Assembly (NCBI RefSeq): GCF_017743735.1
Contig: NZ_JAGHRO010000004.1
Coordinates: 186,001-250,000 of the forward strand
From: Shimia sp. R9_2
GTDB taxonomy: Bacteria > Pseudomonadota > Alphaproteobacteria > Rhodobacterales > Rhodobacteraceae
Direction of reading: 5' to 3'
DNA length: 64,000 nucleotides
Within the stretch, counting starts at the first letter, position 1; each line of letters starts with the position of its first letter. Made by a program: the position numbers and the translations under genes. The notes below the pieces were generated by a model that did not search any database, was not told where the DNA came from, and saw nothing but the letters and a program-made list of their open reading frames with translations. Shown here one piece after another: positions 48,802 through 57,850 of the stretch.

Positions 48802-49929
48802 TCAGTCGTCCGCCTGCGCGTCCGCGCGGCTCATGCCCGCCACATCCATCGCCAGAGTGGCCGCCATAAACCCGTCCAGATCGCCATCAAGCACGCCTTT
48901 GGTGTCGCTGGTCTCATGGCTGGTGCGCAGGTCTTTCACCATCTGGTAGGGCTGCAACACATAGGAACGGATCTGGTTGCCCCAACCCGCGTCACCTTTG
49001 GCCTCATGCGCCGCGTTGATGTCGGCGTTCCGACGGTCCAGCTCCATCTGATACAGCCGCGATTTCAGCGCTTTCATGGCGATGTCACGGTTCTGGTGCT
49101 GCGATTTTTCCGAGCTGGTCACCACAATGCCTGTCGGCATGTGGGTGATCCGCACCGCAGAGTCCGTGGTGTTCACGTGCTGACCACCGGCACCGGAGGA
49201 GCGATAGGTGTCCACACGGATGTCGGCCGGGTTCACTTCGATCTCGATGTTGTCATCCACTACCGGATAGACCCAGACCGAGCTGAAAGACGTGTGGCGC
49301 TTGGCAGCGCTGTCATAAGGCGAAATCCGCACCAGACGGTGCACACCGCTTTCGGATTTCAGCCAGCCATAGGCATTGTGCCCGGAGATCTTGTAGGCGG
49401 CGGATTTGATGCCCGCCTCTTCGCCCGCGGTCTCAGACTGCAGCTCAACCTTATAGCCCTTTTTCTCCGCCCAGCGCACATACATCCGCGCCAGCATCGA
49501 GGCCCAGTCACAGCTCTCCGTGCCACCCGCGCCAGAGTTGATCTCAAGGAAAGTGTCATTGCCATCCGCCTCGCCATCCAGCAACGCTTCCAGCTCTTTC
49601 TCCGCAGCCTTCTCCGCCAGCGCCTTCAGCGCCGCTTCGGCCTCGGCCACAACCTCATCATCCTCTTCCATCTCGCCAAGCTCGATCAGCTCGACGTTGT
49701 CAGAGAGTTCGGTTTCGATGGATTTCACCGTGTCCATGGCGTCCACCAGCAACTGACGCTCGCGCATCAGCTTCTGCGCGCCCTCGGCGTCATTCCAGAG
49801 GTCCGGATCCTCCACCCGCGCGTTGAATTCCTCCAAGCGATAGGCAGCCGTTTCCCAATCCATACGCTGGCGCAAAAGGGTCAGGGATTTCTCGATCTCT
49901 GTAACTGTGTTCTGAGCGTCCGCGCGCAT
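48802..49929 (-). CDS. prfB: Peptide chain release factor 2
   Basis: RF2 recognises UGA and UAA codons and triggers peptide release in the ribosome. The 375-residue product carries the catalytic GGQ at 248-250 ([18 protein letters not shown]). The codon-recognition motif reads SPY in [17 protein letters not shown], at the place of the SPF tripeptide of E. coli RF2. Domain 1 is a coiled N-terminal region ([24 protein letters not shown]). No in-frame UGA with a programmed frameshift was noticed, so the frame is uninterrupted, unlike E. coli prfB. It starts at ATG 49929. Confidence 0.96.
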   Translation of the reverse strand: MRADAQNTVTEIEKSLTLLRQRMDWETAAYRLEEFNARVEDPDLWNDAEGAQKLMRERQLLVDAMDTVKSIETELSDNVELIELGEMEEDDEVVAEAEAALKALAEKAAEKELEALLDGEADGNDTFLEINSGAGGTESCDWASMLARMYVRWAEKKGYKVELQSETAGEEAGIKSAAYKISGHNAYGWLKSESGVHRLVRISPYDSAAKRHTSFSSVWVYPVVDDNIEIEVNPADIRVDTYRSSGAGGQHVNTTDSAVRITHMPTGIVVTSSEKSQHQNRDIAMKALKSRLYQMELDRRNADINAAHEAKGDAGWGNQIRSYVLQPYQMVKDLRTSHETSDTKGVLDGDLDGFMAATLAMDVAGMSRADAQADD

Positions 49930-50143
49930 GTTCTTAGCCTCATTCCGGTTCAGATCAGGGTGATAGCGTAGAGCCGCTAGGGGGGCAAGGTGGCAGGCGT
50001 GTCATGGGCCAATTGCAGCGCCTAGCCGATAAAATCCCCACCTGTTTTGCAACAAATTGTCGGTTGAAAGCCGGAGCGGGTTTTACCGAACACTTAACCT
50101 TTCTTGCGACACTCGCCCCGAACCTCACTCTAGGACCACCCCT

Positions 50144-51973
50144 ATGCGCACGCTCGCCAAGATCTCTTTCACCGCCCTTTTTGGCCTCTCCGGGGCTGCT
50201 GCCGCCCTGTTTGGCGTGATGCAGGTCTCTGTGCCCATCGTTGAGAAACTGATGGAGGCCGACCTGCGCAAACAGTCAGAGCTCTGGCACCGCCGCGTGG
50301 TCCTGCATCTTGATGACCCGTCCCGCACCTTCCTGTATGGAGAGCTGACAAGCGACAACATCACCTATTTCGAACTTCTCCCCGAAGCTTCCGATGTGTA
50401 CCGCTTCAAAATCTATGACACCGAGGGCACTGTGGTCTGGTCCACTCGCCCCGGAGAAAGAGGTCTGTCGGACGCGGATACCTTCCCCGCAGATGAAATC
50501 ATGCAAGGGATCACCTCCTACCGTCGCGAGCAAAAACCTGCCTCTGAGATTGACGGGCTGGCTCTACATGCCCTGTCAGAAGATGTCGCAACGCATGAGG
50601 TGGCGGAACTCTATGAACCGGTTATTTCCAACGGCCGGGTGATCGGGGCGCTTGAATTTTACACCGACATCACCGATGTGCGCAAAAGCTTCCTGTTCCG
50701 CGTCCGTGTACTGCTCACCGCGCTCACCACGCTGGCCATTGCCACGGTCAGCATCGTGGCCGTGCTGCTTTATCGCGCCAATCGCCGCCAGTATCAGACC
50801 CTCACCAACCGCAGCGCCAAAGAAAAAGATCTGCTGAACGAACAGCTCAAGCTGGCGCGAAACGTCAAACTGCTGGGCGAGCTGAACGAATGGCTGCAAT
50901 CCAGCCGCTCTCTGGAAGAGCTGTTTGATATGGTCAAACGCTTCATGACCCACATCCTGCCGGATTCTGAGGGCAGCATTTACGTCTATTCCAACTCCCG
51001 CGATGTTCTGGATGGCTGGGCCAGCTGGAACGGTGGTGAGCACAAGGATCACATTCATCCCGATGAATGCTGGGGCCTGCGCCGTGGCCGCACCTATGAA
51101 TTTGGCGACAGCGAAATCAACTTCACCTGCTCCCATGCTGAGCCCCACAACGACCACCCCTATTTCTGCTTCCCCATTCTGGCGCATGGCGAAACCGTTG
51201 GCCTGCTGCATCTGCGCGCCAAGAGCGCAGACGCCGAGGTGTTTCACGCCAACCGCGATCTGGCGCAGATGTGCTCGGAACAGATCTCCATGGCGATTGC
51301 CAATGTGCGCATGCGCGACGAGCTGCATGACCAATCAGTGCGCGACCCGCTCACCGGCCTGTTCAACCGCCGCCATATGAATGAAACCCTGCGCAAAACC
51401 ATCAGCGACAGCCAGCGCAGCACGGACCCGTTCTCTGTGGTGGCGATCGACGTGGACCACTTCAAGAAGTTCAACGACACCCACGGCCATGACGCAGGCG
51501 ACATGGTGCTGCGCGCGGTTGGCTCGGTGCTGCAGCAGGATTGTGACCGCGACGATGTGGCCTGCCGCCCCGGCGGCGAAGAATTCACCGTGGTTCTGCC
51601 AAACAGCGATCTTGAAACCGCTCAAGAGCGCGCCGAAACCCTGCGCCGCGCGGTGGAGAATATCAAAGTGCGTTATGGCGAAAAGACCTTGCCGCGCATC
51701 ACCATCTCAGTCGGCATCGCAACCTATCCGGCGCATGGCACCCTGCCGCAGATGCTGCTGCGCAGCGCGGACGACGCGCTCTATCAGGCCAAAGCGCAGG
51801 GCCGCAACCGCGTGGTGGTGGCGGACGCGCTGGAAACCGGCGAACACGAAGGCGAACTTTGGGAAAAGACCATGCCCACCGCCCTGCCCGCCGCCGCTCC
51901 GGACACGCCAACATCTGAGGACACCCCCCCAGAAGATCGGGCAGAAGACGCCCCCAAGAAAAAAGCCAGCTAA
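50144..51973 (+). CDS. Membrane diguanylate cyclase with periplasmic sensor and GAF-like domain
   Basis: A 609-residue c-di-GMP synthase from ATG 50144 (MRTLAKISFTALFGLSGAAA), with AGGA seven bases upstream. Helix 1 spans about 8-28 and helix 2 about 190-213, enclosing a periplasmic sensor domain. A GAF-like domain follows (about 240-400; HPDECWGLRRGRTYEFG). The GGDEF domain has DPLTGLFNRRHMNETL, FFKKFNDTHGHDAGD-type metal site (DHFKKFNDTHGHDAGDMVL), and active site GGEEF at 477-481 (RPGGEEFTVVLP). The arginine of the RxxD product-inhibition site is replaced (DRDD), so allosteric inhibition is doubtful. The C-terminal 60 residues are a Pro/Glu-rich disordered tail. Confidence 0.92.
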   Translation: MRTLAKISFTALFGLSGAAAALFGVMQVSVPIVEKLMEADLRKQSELWHRRVVLHLDDPSRTFLYGELTSDNITYFELLPEASDVYRFKIYDTEGTVVWSTRPGERGLSDADTFPADEIMQGITSYRREQKPASEIDGLALHALSEDVATHEVAELYEPVISNGRVIGALEFYTDITDVRKSFLFRVRVLLTALTTLAIATVSIVAVLLYRANRRQYQTLTNRSAKEKDLLNEQLKLARNVKLLGELNEWLQSSRSLEELFDMVKRFMTHILPDSEGSIYVYSNSRDVLDGWASWNGGEHKDHIHPDECWGLRRGRTYEFGDSEINFTCSHAEPHNDHPYFCFPILAHGETVGLLHLRAKSADAEVFHANRDLAQMCSEQISMAIANVRMRDELHDQSVRDPLTGLFNRRHMNETLRKTISDSQRSTDPFSVVAIDVDHFKKFNDTHGHDAGDMVLRAVGSVLQQDCDRDDVACRPGGEEFTVVLPNSDLETAQERAETLRRAVENIKVRYGEKTLPRITISVGIATYPAHGTLPQMLLRSADDALYQAKAQGRNRVVVADALETGEHEGELWEKTMPTALPAAAPDTPTSEDTPPEDRAEDAPKKKAS

Positions 51974-51981
51974 AACAACAG

Positions 51982-52012
51982 CGGCTCTGCCCCGGCAGGG
52001 CCGTTTCTTCTT
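51982..52012 (+). terminator. Intrinsic terminator after the diguanylate cyclase gene
   Basis: CGGCTCTGC (51982-51990) pairs with GCAGGGCCG (51995-52003, one T-G pair), then TTTCTTCTT. Confidence 0.82.
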
Positions 52013-52390
52013 GTGCGATCAGCGCCTTACAGCCGCGCACTCAAGGCGCATTACTGACCACCCAGCGTCATTGCGCACGCGACACAATCCTTCCCGGATC
52101 ACCACCCTCTTCAGCGCTGCATGGACCCCAAGCCCGCGCCCGTCCTGGCCTCCTGCAAGGGCGGCTTACCTGCGTTTGCAGGGTCGACTAACACGCCATG
52201 CGGTCTCGCTAAAAATGTGCTACAATCGCCATGGCATGCGCCTCAAATTATCTAAATTTCGCCCGAATTGATTAGTAGTTTTTTCCCAGAAACCGAGGAG
52301 AACCTCAGGTTTTTGAGAATTTTGGTTAACAGGCACCCTTGTTGAGAAGCGACAAAGATCGGGTGTCTGCCCTGTGAGAAGTGTTTTTAG
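52013..52390. other. Gene-free stretch between the diguanylate cyclase and Hint genes
   Basis: No gene is seen in about 380 bp. The only structure is a terminator-like hairpin, AACCGAGG-AGAA-CCTC-A-GGTT followed by TTTTG (52291-52315), which has no gene directly upstream and could be a leader structure for the Hint gene. The DNA is fairly AT-rich near 52240-52340. Confidence 0.5.
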
Positions 52391-53506
52391 ATGCCTAGTT
52401 TTAGTATCGTCGGGGGGAACTCCACGACGTTCACGGATACGACGCCCAATGGCGGTTTCGTCATTGATTTTGTGCGGCTCGACAACAGCCTGAATGTGCA
52501 GATCAACGGGGTTAATCTGTTTGTCGGCGGCCCCGGTGGCGCGGCAACGGAGCTGCAATTTCAGACCGCTGCGACCGCTGGCCAGACCGTCAGATTTGCC
52601 GATGGCGACCGCTACGCCAGCGACACGCCAGAAATCTGGCAGCTCAACGGCACCGCCGCAAACCCCATCTTCCGGCTGCAGGTGGACCCGGACGGCACGG
52701 TCACGCTTTCTGGTGTGAAGTCCAACGGCGGCGCGCTGGAGCCGCTGGAGCTCTTCAACGGGCTCTCTGTGAACTCCGCAGCGGTGGCCGCCGCGTGGAA
52801 CGACAGCGGCTCAAACACAATTGTCGTGGATCAGATCGTCACCGGCCCCACAAACGCCAGCGGCGAATTTGTCGATGTGCCCTGCTTCACCACCGGCACA
52901 TTGATTGACACCCTGTTTGGTCCCAAGCCAATTGAAAGCCTGCAGGTGGGCGACATGGTCCTGACCTATGATTGTGATTATGAACCGATCCGCTGGATTG
53001 GCTCGCGCAAGGTCACCGCGGCGCAGCTGCGTGCCATGCCCAAGCTTAAGCCGATCCTGATCCGCGCCAACGCGCTGGGGCTGGGATACCCGAAACAGGA
53101 TTTGCAGGTCTCCCCGCAGCACCGCCTTCTGGTGTCCTCAAAGGTTGCCATGCGCATGTTCGGCTCCAAAGACGTGCTGATCCCCGCGCAAAAACTGCTG
53201 CCGATGGATGGCATTGAGGTGGTGGGCGACACCACGGAGGGTCTGGAGTATTGGCATATCCTGTTTGACAGCCATCAGGTGGTCTGGTCCAACGGTGCGC
53301 CCTCAGAAAGCCTTTACACCGGCCCGCAGGCGCTCAAGGCACTATCCCCTGAGGGCCGCGCGGAAATCCAAAGCCTGTTCCCAGAGATTTGCCAACCGGA
53401 CTTCAAGCCTATTTCGGCCCGGCACATTCCGGAAAAAGGCAAGCAGGTCAAAAAGATGATCGAGCGGCATCAGGCCAACAACAAGCCTTTGTACTGCCAC
53501 TTCTGA
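52391..53506 (+). CDS. Hint-domain (Hint_2) protein, second copy
   Basis: A 371-residue protein, ATG 52391 (MPSFSIVGGNSTTFTDTTPN), with no clear ribosome-binding site. The N-terminal module (about 1-155) is a beta-rich domain unlike that of the other Hint protein at 9776 in sequence. The Hint domain begins at Cys165 (PCFTTGTLIDTLFGPKPIES), and the block-B-like histidine lies in VSPQHRLLVSS. LQVGDMVLTYDCDYEPIRWIG and YWHILFDSHQVVWSNGAPSES match the first copy closely. A basic tail (KGKQVKKMIERHQANNK) ends the protein. It carries no signal peptide. A shared role with the copy at 9776 is likely but unknown. Confidence 0.86.
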   Translation: MPSFSIVGGNSTTFTDTTPNGGFVIDFVRLDNSLNVQINGVNLFVGGPGGAATELQFQTAATAGQTVRFADGDRYASDTPEIWQLNGTAANPIFRLQVDPDGTVTLSGVKSNGGALEPLELFNGLSVNSAAVAAAWNDSGSNTIVVDQIVTGPTNASGEFVDVPCFTTGTLIDTLFGPKPIESLQVGDMVLTYDCDYEPIRWIGSRKVTAAQLRAMPKLKPILIRANALGLGYPKQDLQVSPQHRLLVSSKVAMRMFGSKDVLIPAQKLLPMDGIEVVGDTTEGLEYWHILFDSHQVVWSNGAPSESLYTGPQALKALSPEGRAEIQSLFPEICQPDFKPISARHIPEKGKQVKKMIERHQANNKPLYCHF

Positions 53507-53565
53507 GCGCTGCACTGCCGCCAGTGCGGCCCCTGCTTCAGCGTTCGAAGAAGAGCCTCAAGCAA

Positions 53566-53586
53566 CGCCCCCGATCAACGGGGGCG
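53566..53586 (-). terminator. Hairpin after mrcA
   Basis: CGCCCCCG (53566-53573) pairs with CGGGGGCG (53579-53586) around ATCAA, seven bases after the mrcA stop codon. Its minus-strand tail (TTGCTTGAGGCTCTTCTT) is only moderately U-rich. It also lies just after the convergent Hint gene. Confidence 0.7.
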
Positions 53587-53592
53587 CTGAAC

Positions 53593-56148
53593 TTAGTAGA
53601 GCCCGCCGGAACTCACCGTACCAAAGTCGGCTTTCGGGCCGACAATGCCGGTGCCCCCTGAGGAGGTGGTCACCTCACGGCCCTGCGACGTGGCAACCTC
53701 TTCCACCAGCGGCAGGTTCTGCCCCATGGCAAAGCCACCGTCATAGGTGATGCCAAACACCGGTTCCTCGCCATCACGGAAGTACTCCGCCACCACATTT
53801 GTGCCGCTCGCGTCCCCATCCAGACGCGCGCCGGTGTAGCGGTCGATCTTGATGAAATGGCCACCGGGCGGCACCCGGAACTTGCCACCGCCGTATTTCT
53901 GGATCGCCTCTTCCATGAACTCCTGGAACACAGGACCACAGGTGGTGCCGCCAAAGGCCCCACGGCCCAGCGGACGCGGACGGTCATGGCCGATATAACA
54001 GCCTGCCACGATGTTGCTGGTGAAGCCAACAAACCAGACGTCTTTGGCCTCATTGGTGGTGCCGGTCTTACCGGCCACTGGCACCGGCAGTTTGATCTGA
54101 CTGCTGGCGGTGCCACGTGTGACCACGCCTTCCATCATCGAGGTCAGCTGATAAGCGGTCACCGCATCCATCACGCGCTCGCGGTTGGTCACGATGCGCG
54201 GGCCACGGGTGGCCGGGATCGTCGCATCGAGACAATCGGTACACTCGCGCTGGTCGTGGCGATAGATGGTCTTGCCGTAGCGGTCCTGCACCCTGTCGAC
54301 CAGCGTGGGTTCCACCCGCTCGCCGCCATTGGCAAACATCGCATAGGCCGCCACGATCTGATAAAGCGTGGTCTCATCCGCCCCCAGCGAGTTCGCCAGA
54401 AACGGCCCCATGTCTTCATAAACACCAAAGCGCTCCGCATAGCGCGCCACGGTCTCCATCCCCACCTCTTGCGCCAGACGGATGGTCATCAGGTTCCGGC
54501 TCTGCTCGATGCCTGTGCGCATCGGCGTCGGGCCATAGAACTTGTTGGTGGAGTTTTTCGGACGCCACACCCCCTGCGGGGTGTCGATCTCAATCGGCGC
54601 GTCAATCACGATGGTCGCAGGCGAATACCCGCTATCAAGTGCAGAGGCATAGACAAACGGCTTGAAGCTGGAGCCCGGCTGCCGCTTGGCCTGTGTGGCG
54701 CGGTTAAACACCGTGTCCTGATAGCTGAAGCCGCCCTGCATGGCGATCACGCGGCCGTTGTTCACGTCCATCGCCATAAAGCCGCCCTGCACCTCCGGCA
54801 CCTGCCGCAGGGACCAGCGCACGAACTCGCCGGTGTCATCTTTGGTGATCGCGCGCACCAGCACCACATCGCCCACGGAGACCAGATCCCCGGCCACCCG
54901 CGCCTGACGGCCCAGCGAGCCATCCGCCTGACGCTTGCGCGCCCAGGTCACGTCATTGGCGGCAATCCAGTGACCGTCCTCATCATCCTCGATGCCTTCG
55001 ATCCCGATGCGCGCGTCATTGTTGCCAACCCGAAGCACCACGGCCGGATACCACTGCCCCTCAAGGTCCACATCCCGTGGCAGAGAGACCTCCGCCAGCG
55101 CCCCGCGCCATGCGATCTCATCTTCCAGAAGGCCCGCGTCAATCACTTGCCCCGTGCCGCGCCAGACACCGCGGCTGCGGTCATATTTCTCAAGCGCGCG
55201 GCGCAGCGCCTTGGCGGCAACCTTCTGCATCTCAGGGTCTTCGGTGGAGCGCACGGTCATACCGCCAGAGAAAAACTCGTCTTCGCCAAAATCCCGGCTC
55301 AGCTGACGGCGGATCTCATCGGTGAAGTAATCCCGTGGCGGCAGGGTCGATTTGAAGCTTGCATAGTCGCCGTTCTGCACCGAGCGCAGCGGCAGCTCCT
55401 TTTCGGCCTCATAGACGGCCTGTGTTATGTACCCGTTCTCCGCCATCTCGCGCAGCGTATTGTTGCGCCAGAAAATCGCGACCTCTTGGTCACGCACCGG
55501 ATGTCGGTTTGACGGCGATTTGGGCAAAGACGCGAGATAAGCCGCCTCATGCGGGGCCAATTGCTCCAACGTCTTGTTGAAATAGGTCTGCGCGGCGGCA
55601 GCCACGCCGTAGGAATTCTGTCCGAGGAAAATCTCATTCAGATAGAGCTCAAGGATTTGATCCTTGCTCAATGTCTCTTCGACACGGGTGGCCAGAATGA
55701 TCTCTTTGATCTTACGCTCAATGCGCCGGCTGCCATCAAGCAAGAAGTTCTTCATCACCTGCTGGGTGATCGTAGAGGCCCCGCGCACATTGGACCCCCG
55801 GCTTTGCACAGCCTCCACAGCCGCCGCTGCAATCCCGCGGGCATCATACCCCGAGTGGTGATAAAAGTTCTTATCTTCTGCAGAGATAAAGGCCTCTTTG
55901 ACCAGATCCGGGATCTCCTCGGCCGGCACAAACAGACGCCGCTCCTTGGCGAACTCGTCAATGATATGGCCTTCACCGGAATAGATCCTGCTGATGGTCG
56001 GCGGTTTGTACTGCGCCAGGCTTTCATGGCTTGGCAGCTCTTGGCCATAGATCCAGAACACCGCCCCAATGGAGAGCGCCACAACGGCCAGCCCCATGGT
56101 AACAAAGGTGAAAATGGTTCCAAAGAAAGACAGGATAAATCGTATCAC
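53593..56148 (-). CDS. mrcA: Penicillin-binding protein 1A (bifunctional transglycosylase/transpeptidase)
   Basis: PBP1A polymerises and cross-links peptidoglycan at the periplasmic face. The 851-residue product starts at GTG 56148 and has an N-terminal membrane helix (residues about 5-30). The glycosyltransferase domain has catalytic Glu91 in SAEDKNFYHHSGYD and GGASTITQQV-type core (RGASTITQQVMKNFLL). An OB-type insertion lies near 330-440. The transpeptidase has SxxK at Ser493-Lys496 (QPGSSFKPFVYA), SRNL as the SxN motif, and KTGTTNEAKDVWFVGF as the KTG box. A C-terminal tail with GGTG repeats follows. In relatives it follows amiC directly, but here two genes intervene. Confidence 0.95.
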   Translation of the reverse strand: MIRFILSFFGTIFTFVTMGLAVVALSIGAVFWIYGQELPSHESLAQYKPPTISRIYSGEGHIIDEFAKERRLFVPAEEIPDLVKEAFISAEDKNFYHHSGYDARGIAAAAVEAVQSRGSNVRGASTITQQVMKNFLLDGSRRIERKIKEIILATRVEETLSKDQILELYLNEIFLGQNSYGVAAAAQTYFNKTLEQLAPHEAAYLASLPKSPSNRHPVRDQEVAIFWRNNTLREMAENGYITQAVYEAEKELPLRSVQNGDYASFKSTLPPRDYFTDEIRRQLSRDFGEDEFFSGGMTVRSTEDPEMQKVAAKALRRALEKYDRSRGVWRGTGQVIDAGLLEDEIAWRGALAEVSLPRDVDLEGQWYPAVVLRVGNNDARIGIEGIEDDEDGHWIAANDVTWARKRQADGSLGRQARVAGDLVSVGDVVLVRAITKDDTGEFVRWSLRQVPEVQGGFMAMDVNNGRVIAMQGGFSYQDTVFNRATQAKRQPGSSFKPFVYASALDSGYSPATIVIDAPIEIDTPQGVWRPKNSTNKFYGPTPMRTGIEQSRNLMTIRLAQEVGMETVARYAERFGVYEDMGPFLANSLGADETTLYQIVAAYAMFANGGERVEPTLVDRVQDRYGKTIYRHDQRECTDCLDATIPATRGPRIVTNRERVMDAVTAYQLTSMMEGVVTRGTASSQIKLPVPVAGKTGTTNEAKDVWFVGFTSNIVAGCYIGHDRPRPLGRGAFGGTTCGPVFQEFMEEAIQKYGGGKFRVPPGGHFIKIDRYTGARLDGDASGTNVVAEYFRDGEEPVFGITYDGGFAMGQNLPLVEEVATSQGREVTTSSGGTGIVGPKADFGTVSSGGLY

Positions 56149-56387
56149 GCCGAAGGCCTTTTAAGTCGGGTCTGCTAGCCTCTCTATATAGAGGCCCGGG
56201 AGGCGGGTCAAAACACCTCTCCGTTTCAACGCGCGAATATGCGCTGCGTCAACGGGCGGGATTTCGCAGATTGCCACGATCCGCGCCCGAACCGAGGGGC
56301 AGGAAGCAAAGCGCCCGCCCCGTGGGGGCGGTTCGGGCGCTGCCAAAGCAGGGCTTTGGCATCTGCAGCAGAACTCAATAACTGATG

Positions 56388-57236
56388 TCAGTAGCGTGCC
56401 TTCATCAAGTCAATAATTTCAAAGCGATGAACGATTGGCTTACGCCTGCATTTGTTCATCAGCTCCCAGTACATTCCTTTAGCGATCGGGTCCGATAGAG
56501 AGGCCGGAACACTAAAGCTATAGGCGGGATGCGGTAGATCATCCCTAAAATGATGAGATCTCAGAAACTCTTCTTCTAGGTACTCAAAAATAGCCCAACA
56601 AATGTTATTCAGGTACTCTGCTATTTGGCTTGAATGATACACGAACACATCATCAAAGAAGCACTCGTAGAAAGGTTCAACTGCTAGATAAGCAGCGTCT
56701 AGACTAACATCATAACCCGCTGTCTTTAAAAGCCTATCTAGCTTGCCTACATTCCGTGACAGACGTCCCAAGTGATGTTTGGAAATGTCACCACACATCT
56801 TGAGGTACTCAATTCTCGTAACCTTCAAGTCGGCCACAATATCTATTGAGCAGAGATGTACATCTTCCTTAACAAAGGATCCTCTGAGCCACCCAGAAAA
56901 CTCGTCAACGGCCTCGCGCAAATTGGTCGTATCCGCACCAAATTTAGGTTCACTGCAAACATCACTAAGATGGACTAAGAACGTTCGGTCAATAACATTG
57001 ACGGAATGTGGAATGCGCTTCAATCCCAAGGGCGGATGACTCTTCCCATCGCCGACTACTGGCGACAAGAAATCATTTAAGAGGATCGAAAATAGTCGAT
57101 GATGCAAGGAGCTCTCAAATAAGAGGTTTCCTACTTGAGCCCCTTCAAACTTAACAAAATTCCCCCAATTCACCATATCATCAATCATGGTCCAAGCCGA
57201 GTTGAGGACAACTATTTCGCGCTCATCTTGGTTCAC
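56388..57236 (-). CDS. AT-rich orphan gene of unknown function
   Basis: A 282-residue product from a GTG at 57236 (MNQDEREIVVLNSAWTMIDD). The DNA is visibly more AT-rich than all neighbours, with many rare codons, which indicates recent acquisition. The sequence is helix-rich with tyrosine and histidine residues (HLGRLSRNVGKLDRLLKTAGY, YHSSQIAEYLNNICWAIFEYLEEE). No membrane segment or catalytic motif is evident. It sits between mrcA and the NUDIX gene, a place that is usually compact, and about 240 gene-free bases separate it from mrcA (56149-56387). Identity unknown; homologues should be sought among phage- or defence-associated proteins. Confidence 0.72.
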   Translation of the reverse strand: MNQDEREIVVLNSAWTMIDDMVNWGNFVKFEGAQVGNLLFESSLHHRLFSILLNDFLSPVVGDGKSHPPLGLKRIPHSVNVIDRTFLVHLSDVCSEPKFGADTTNLREAVDEFSGWLRGSFVKEDVHLCSIDIVADLKVTRIEYLKMCGDISKHHLGRLSRNVGKLDRLLKTAGYDVSLDAAYLAVEPFYECFFDDVFVYHSSQIAEYLNNICWAIFEYLEEEFLRSHHFRDDLPHPAYSFSVPASLSDPIAKGMYWELMNKCRRKPIVHRFEIIDLMKARY

Positions 57237-57269
57237 TCTTAGAACCCCTAAATCAATGATCCCCGCGCC

Positions 57270-57701
57270 TCACCCAGCGTCGCGCTGCTCCAGATACTCC
57301 GCCAGACGCGTTTTCATATTGGGCACCGCATTGGCCATCCGCAGATAGCGGGAAACATCCCACATGCGCCAAGCCTGTCCTTCCTCCCCCAGCCGCAGCC
57401 GGTTGATATCCAGATCCGGCACCTCAGCGACAAAGAACCACGTCACCACCTCGCCCTGCCGGCCTGAGGCATAGCGCCGCCGATAGGTCAGCGCCTCTTC
57501 ATCGAGCCGCAGTCCCAGCTCTTCGCGCAGTTCGCGCAACGCGCAAGCCTCCGGGCTTTCCCCCTTCTCACGCCCGCCGCCGGGGAAATCCCACATGTTC
57601 GGGAAGGGAATATCCGCCGTGTCATCGCGCAGGATCGAGACCAGCTGATCGCCTTTCAAAATGGCCAGCTTGGCCCCCTCAAAATCGGTAAATTCGCGCA
57701 T
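57270..57701 (-). CDS. NUDIX hydrolase
   Basis: A 143-residue NUDIX protein. The Nudix box is complete in GGGREKGESPEACALRELREELGL (about residues 39-62), giving the GX5EX7REUXEEXGU metal site. It is preceded by FPNMWDFPGG, typical of MutT-like members, and followed by YRRRYASGRQGEVVTWFFVAEVPD. It hydrolyses a nucleoside diphosphate linked to another group, perhaps an oxidised nucleotide. The alternative start is unclear, since GAGCGGG lies upstream. It forms a tandem pair with the AT-rich gene (33-bp gap). Confidence 0.9.
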   Translation of the reverse strand: MREFTDFEGAKLAILKGDQLVSILRDDTADIPFPNMWDFPGGGREKGESPEACALRELREELGLRLDEEALTYRRRYASGRQGEVVTWFFVAEVPDLDINRLRLGEEGQAWRMWDVSRYLRMANAVPNMKTRLAEYLEQRDAG

Positions 57702-57850
57702 CGCAGCCCGCTCTTATGTTCAACTACCCCAGCCTATCACTCGACGGGCTTCTGCCCGGAAAGGAAAGCCGCACGCCTTCAAATCTCCGTGCATGGGCAA
57801 AGCTTCGCCGATCCGCCCTGCCGCGTCCAGCCCGTTCACTGCCGCGCCGC

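Noticed and set aside
48802..49929. Programmed frameshift in prfB
   Set aside because: The frame is continuous from the ATG and no in-frame UGA near codon 25 was seen.
47197..49971. Long plus-strand frame of about 920 residues opposite the amidase and prfB
   Set aside because: It spans two clear minus-strand genes and hairpin element D, and carries no recognisable domain.
56161..56346. 61-residue minus-strand frame between mrcA and the AT-rich gene
   Set aside because: Pro/Arg-rich composition, overlap with the mrcA upstream region and no ribosome-binding site; treated as non-coding.
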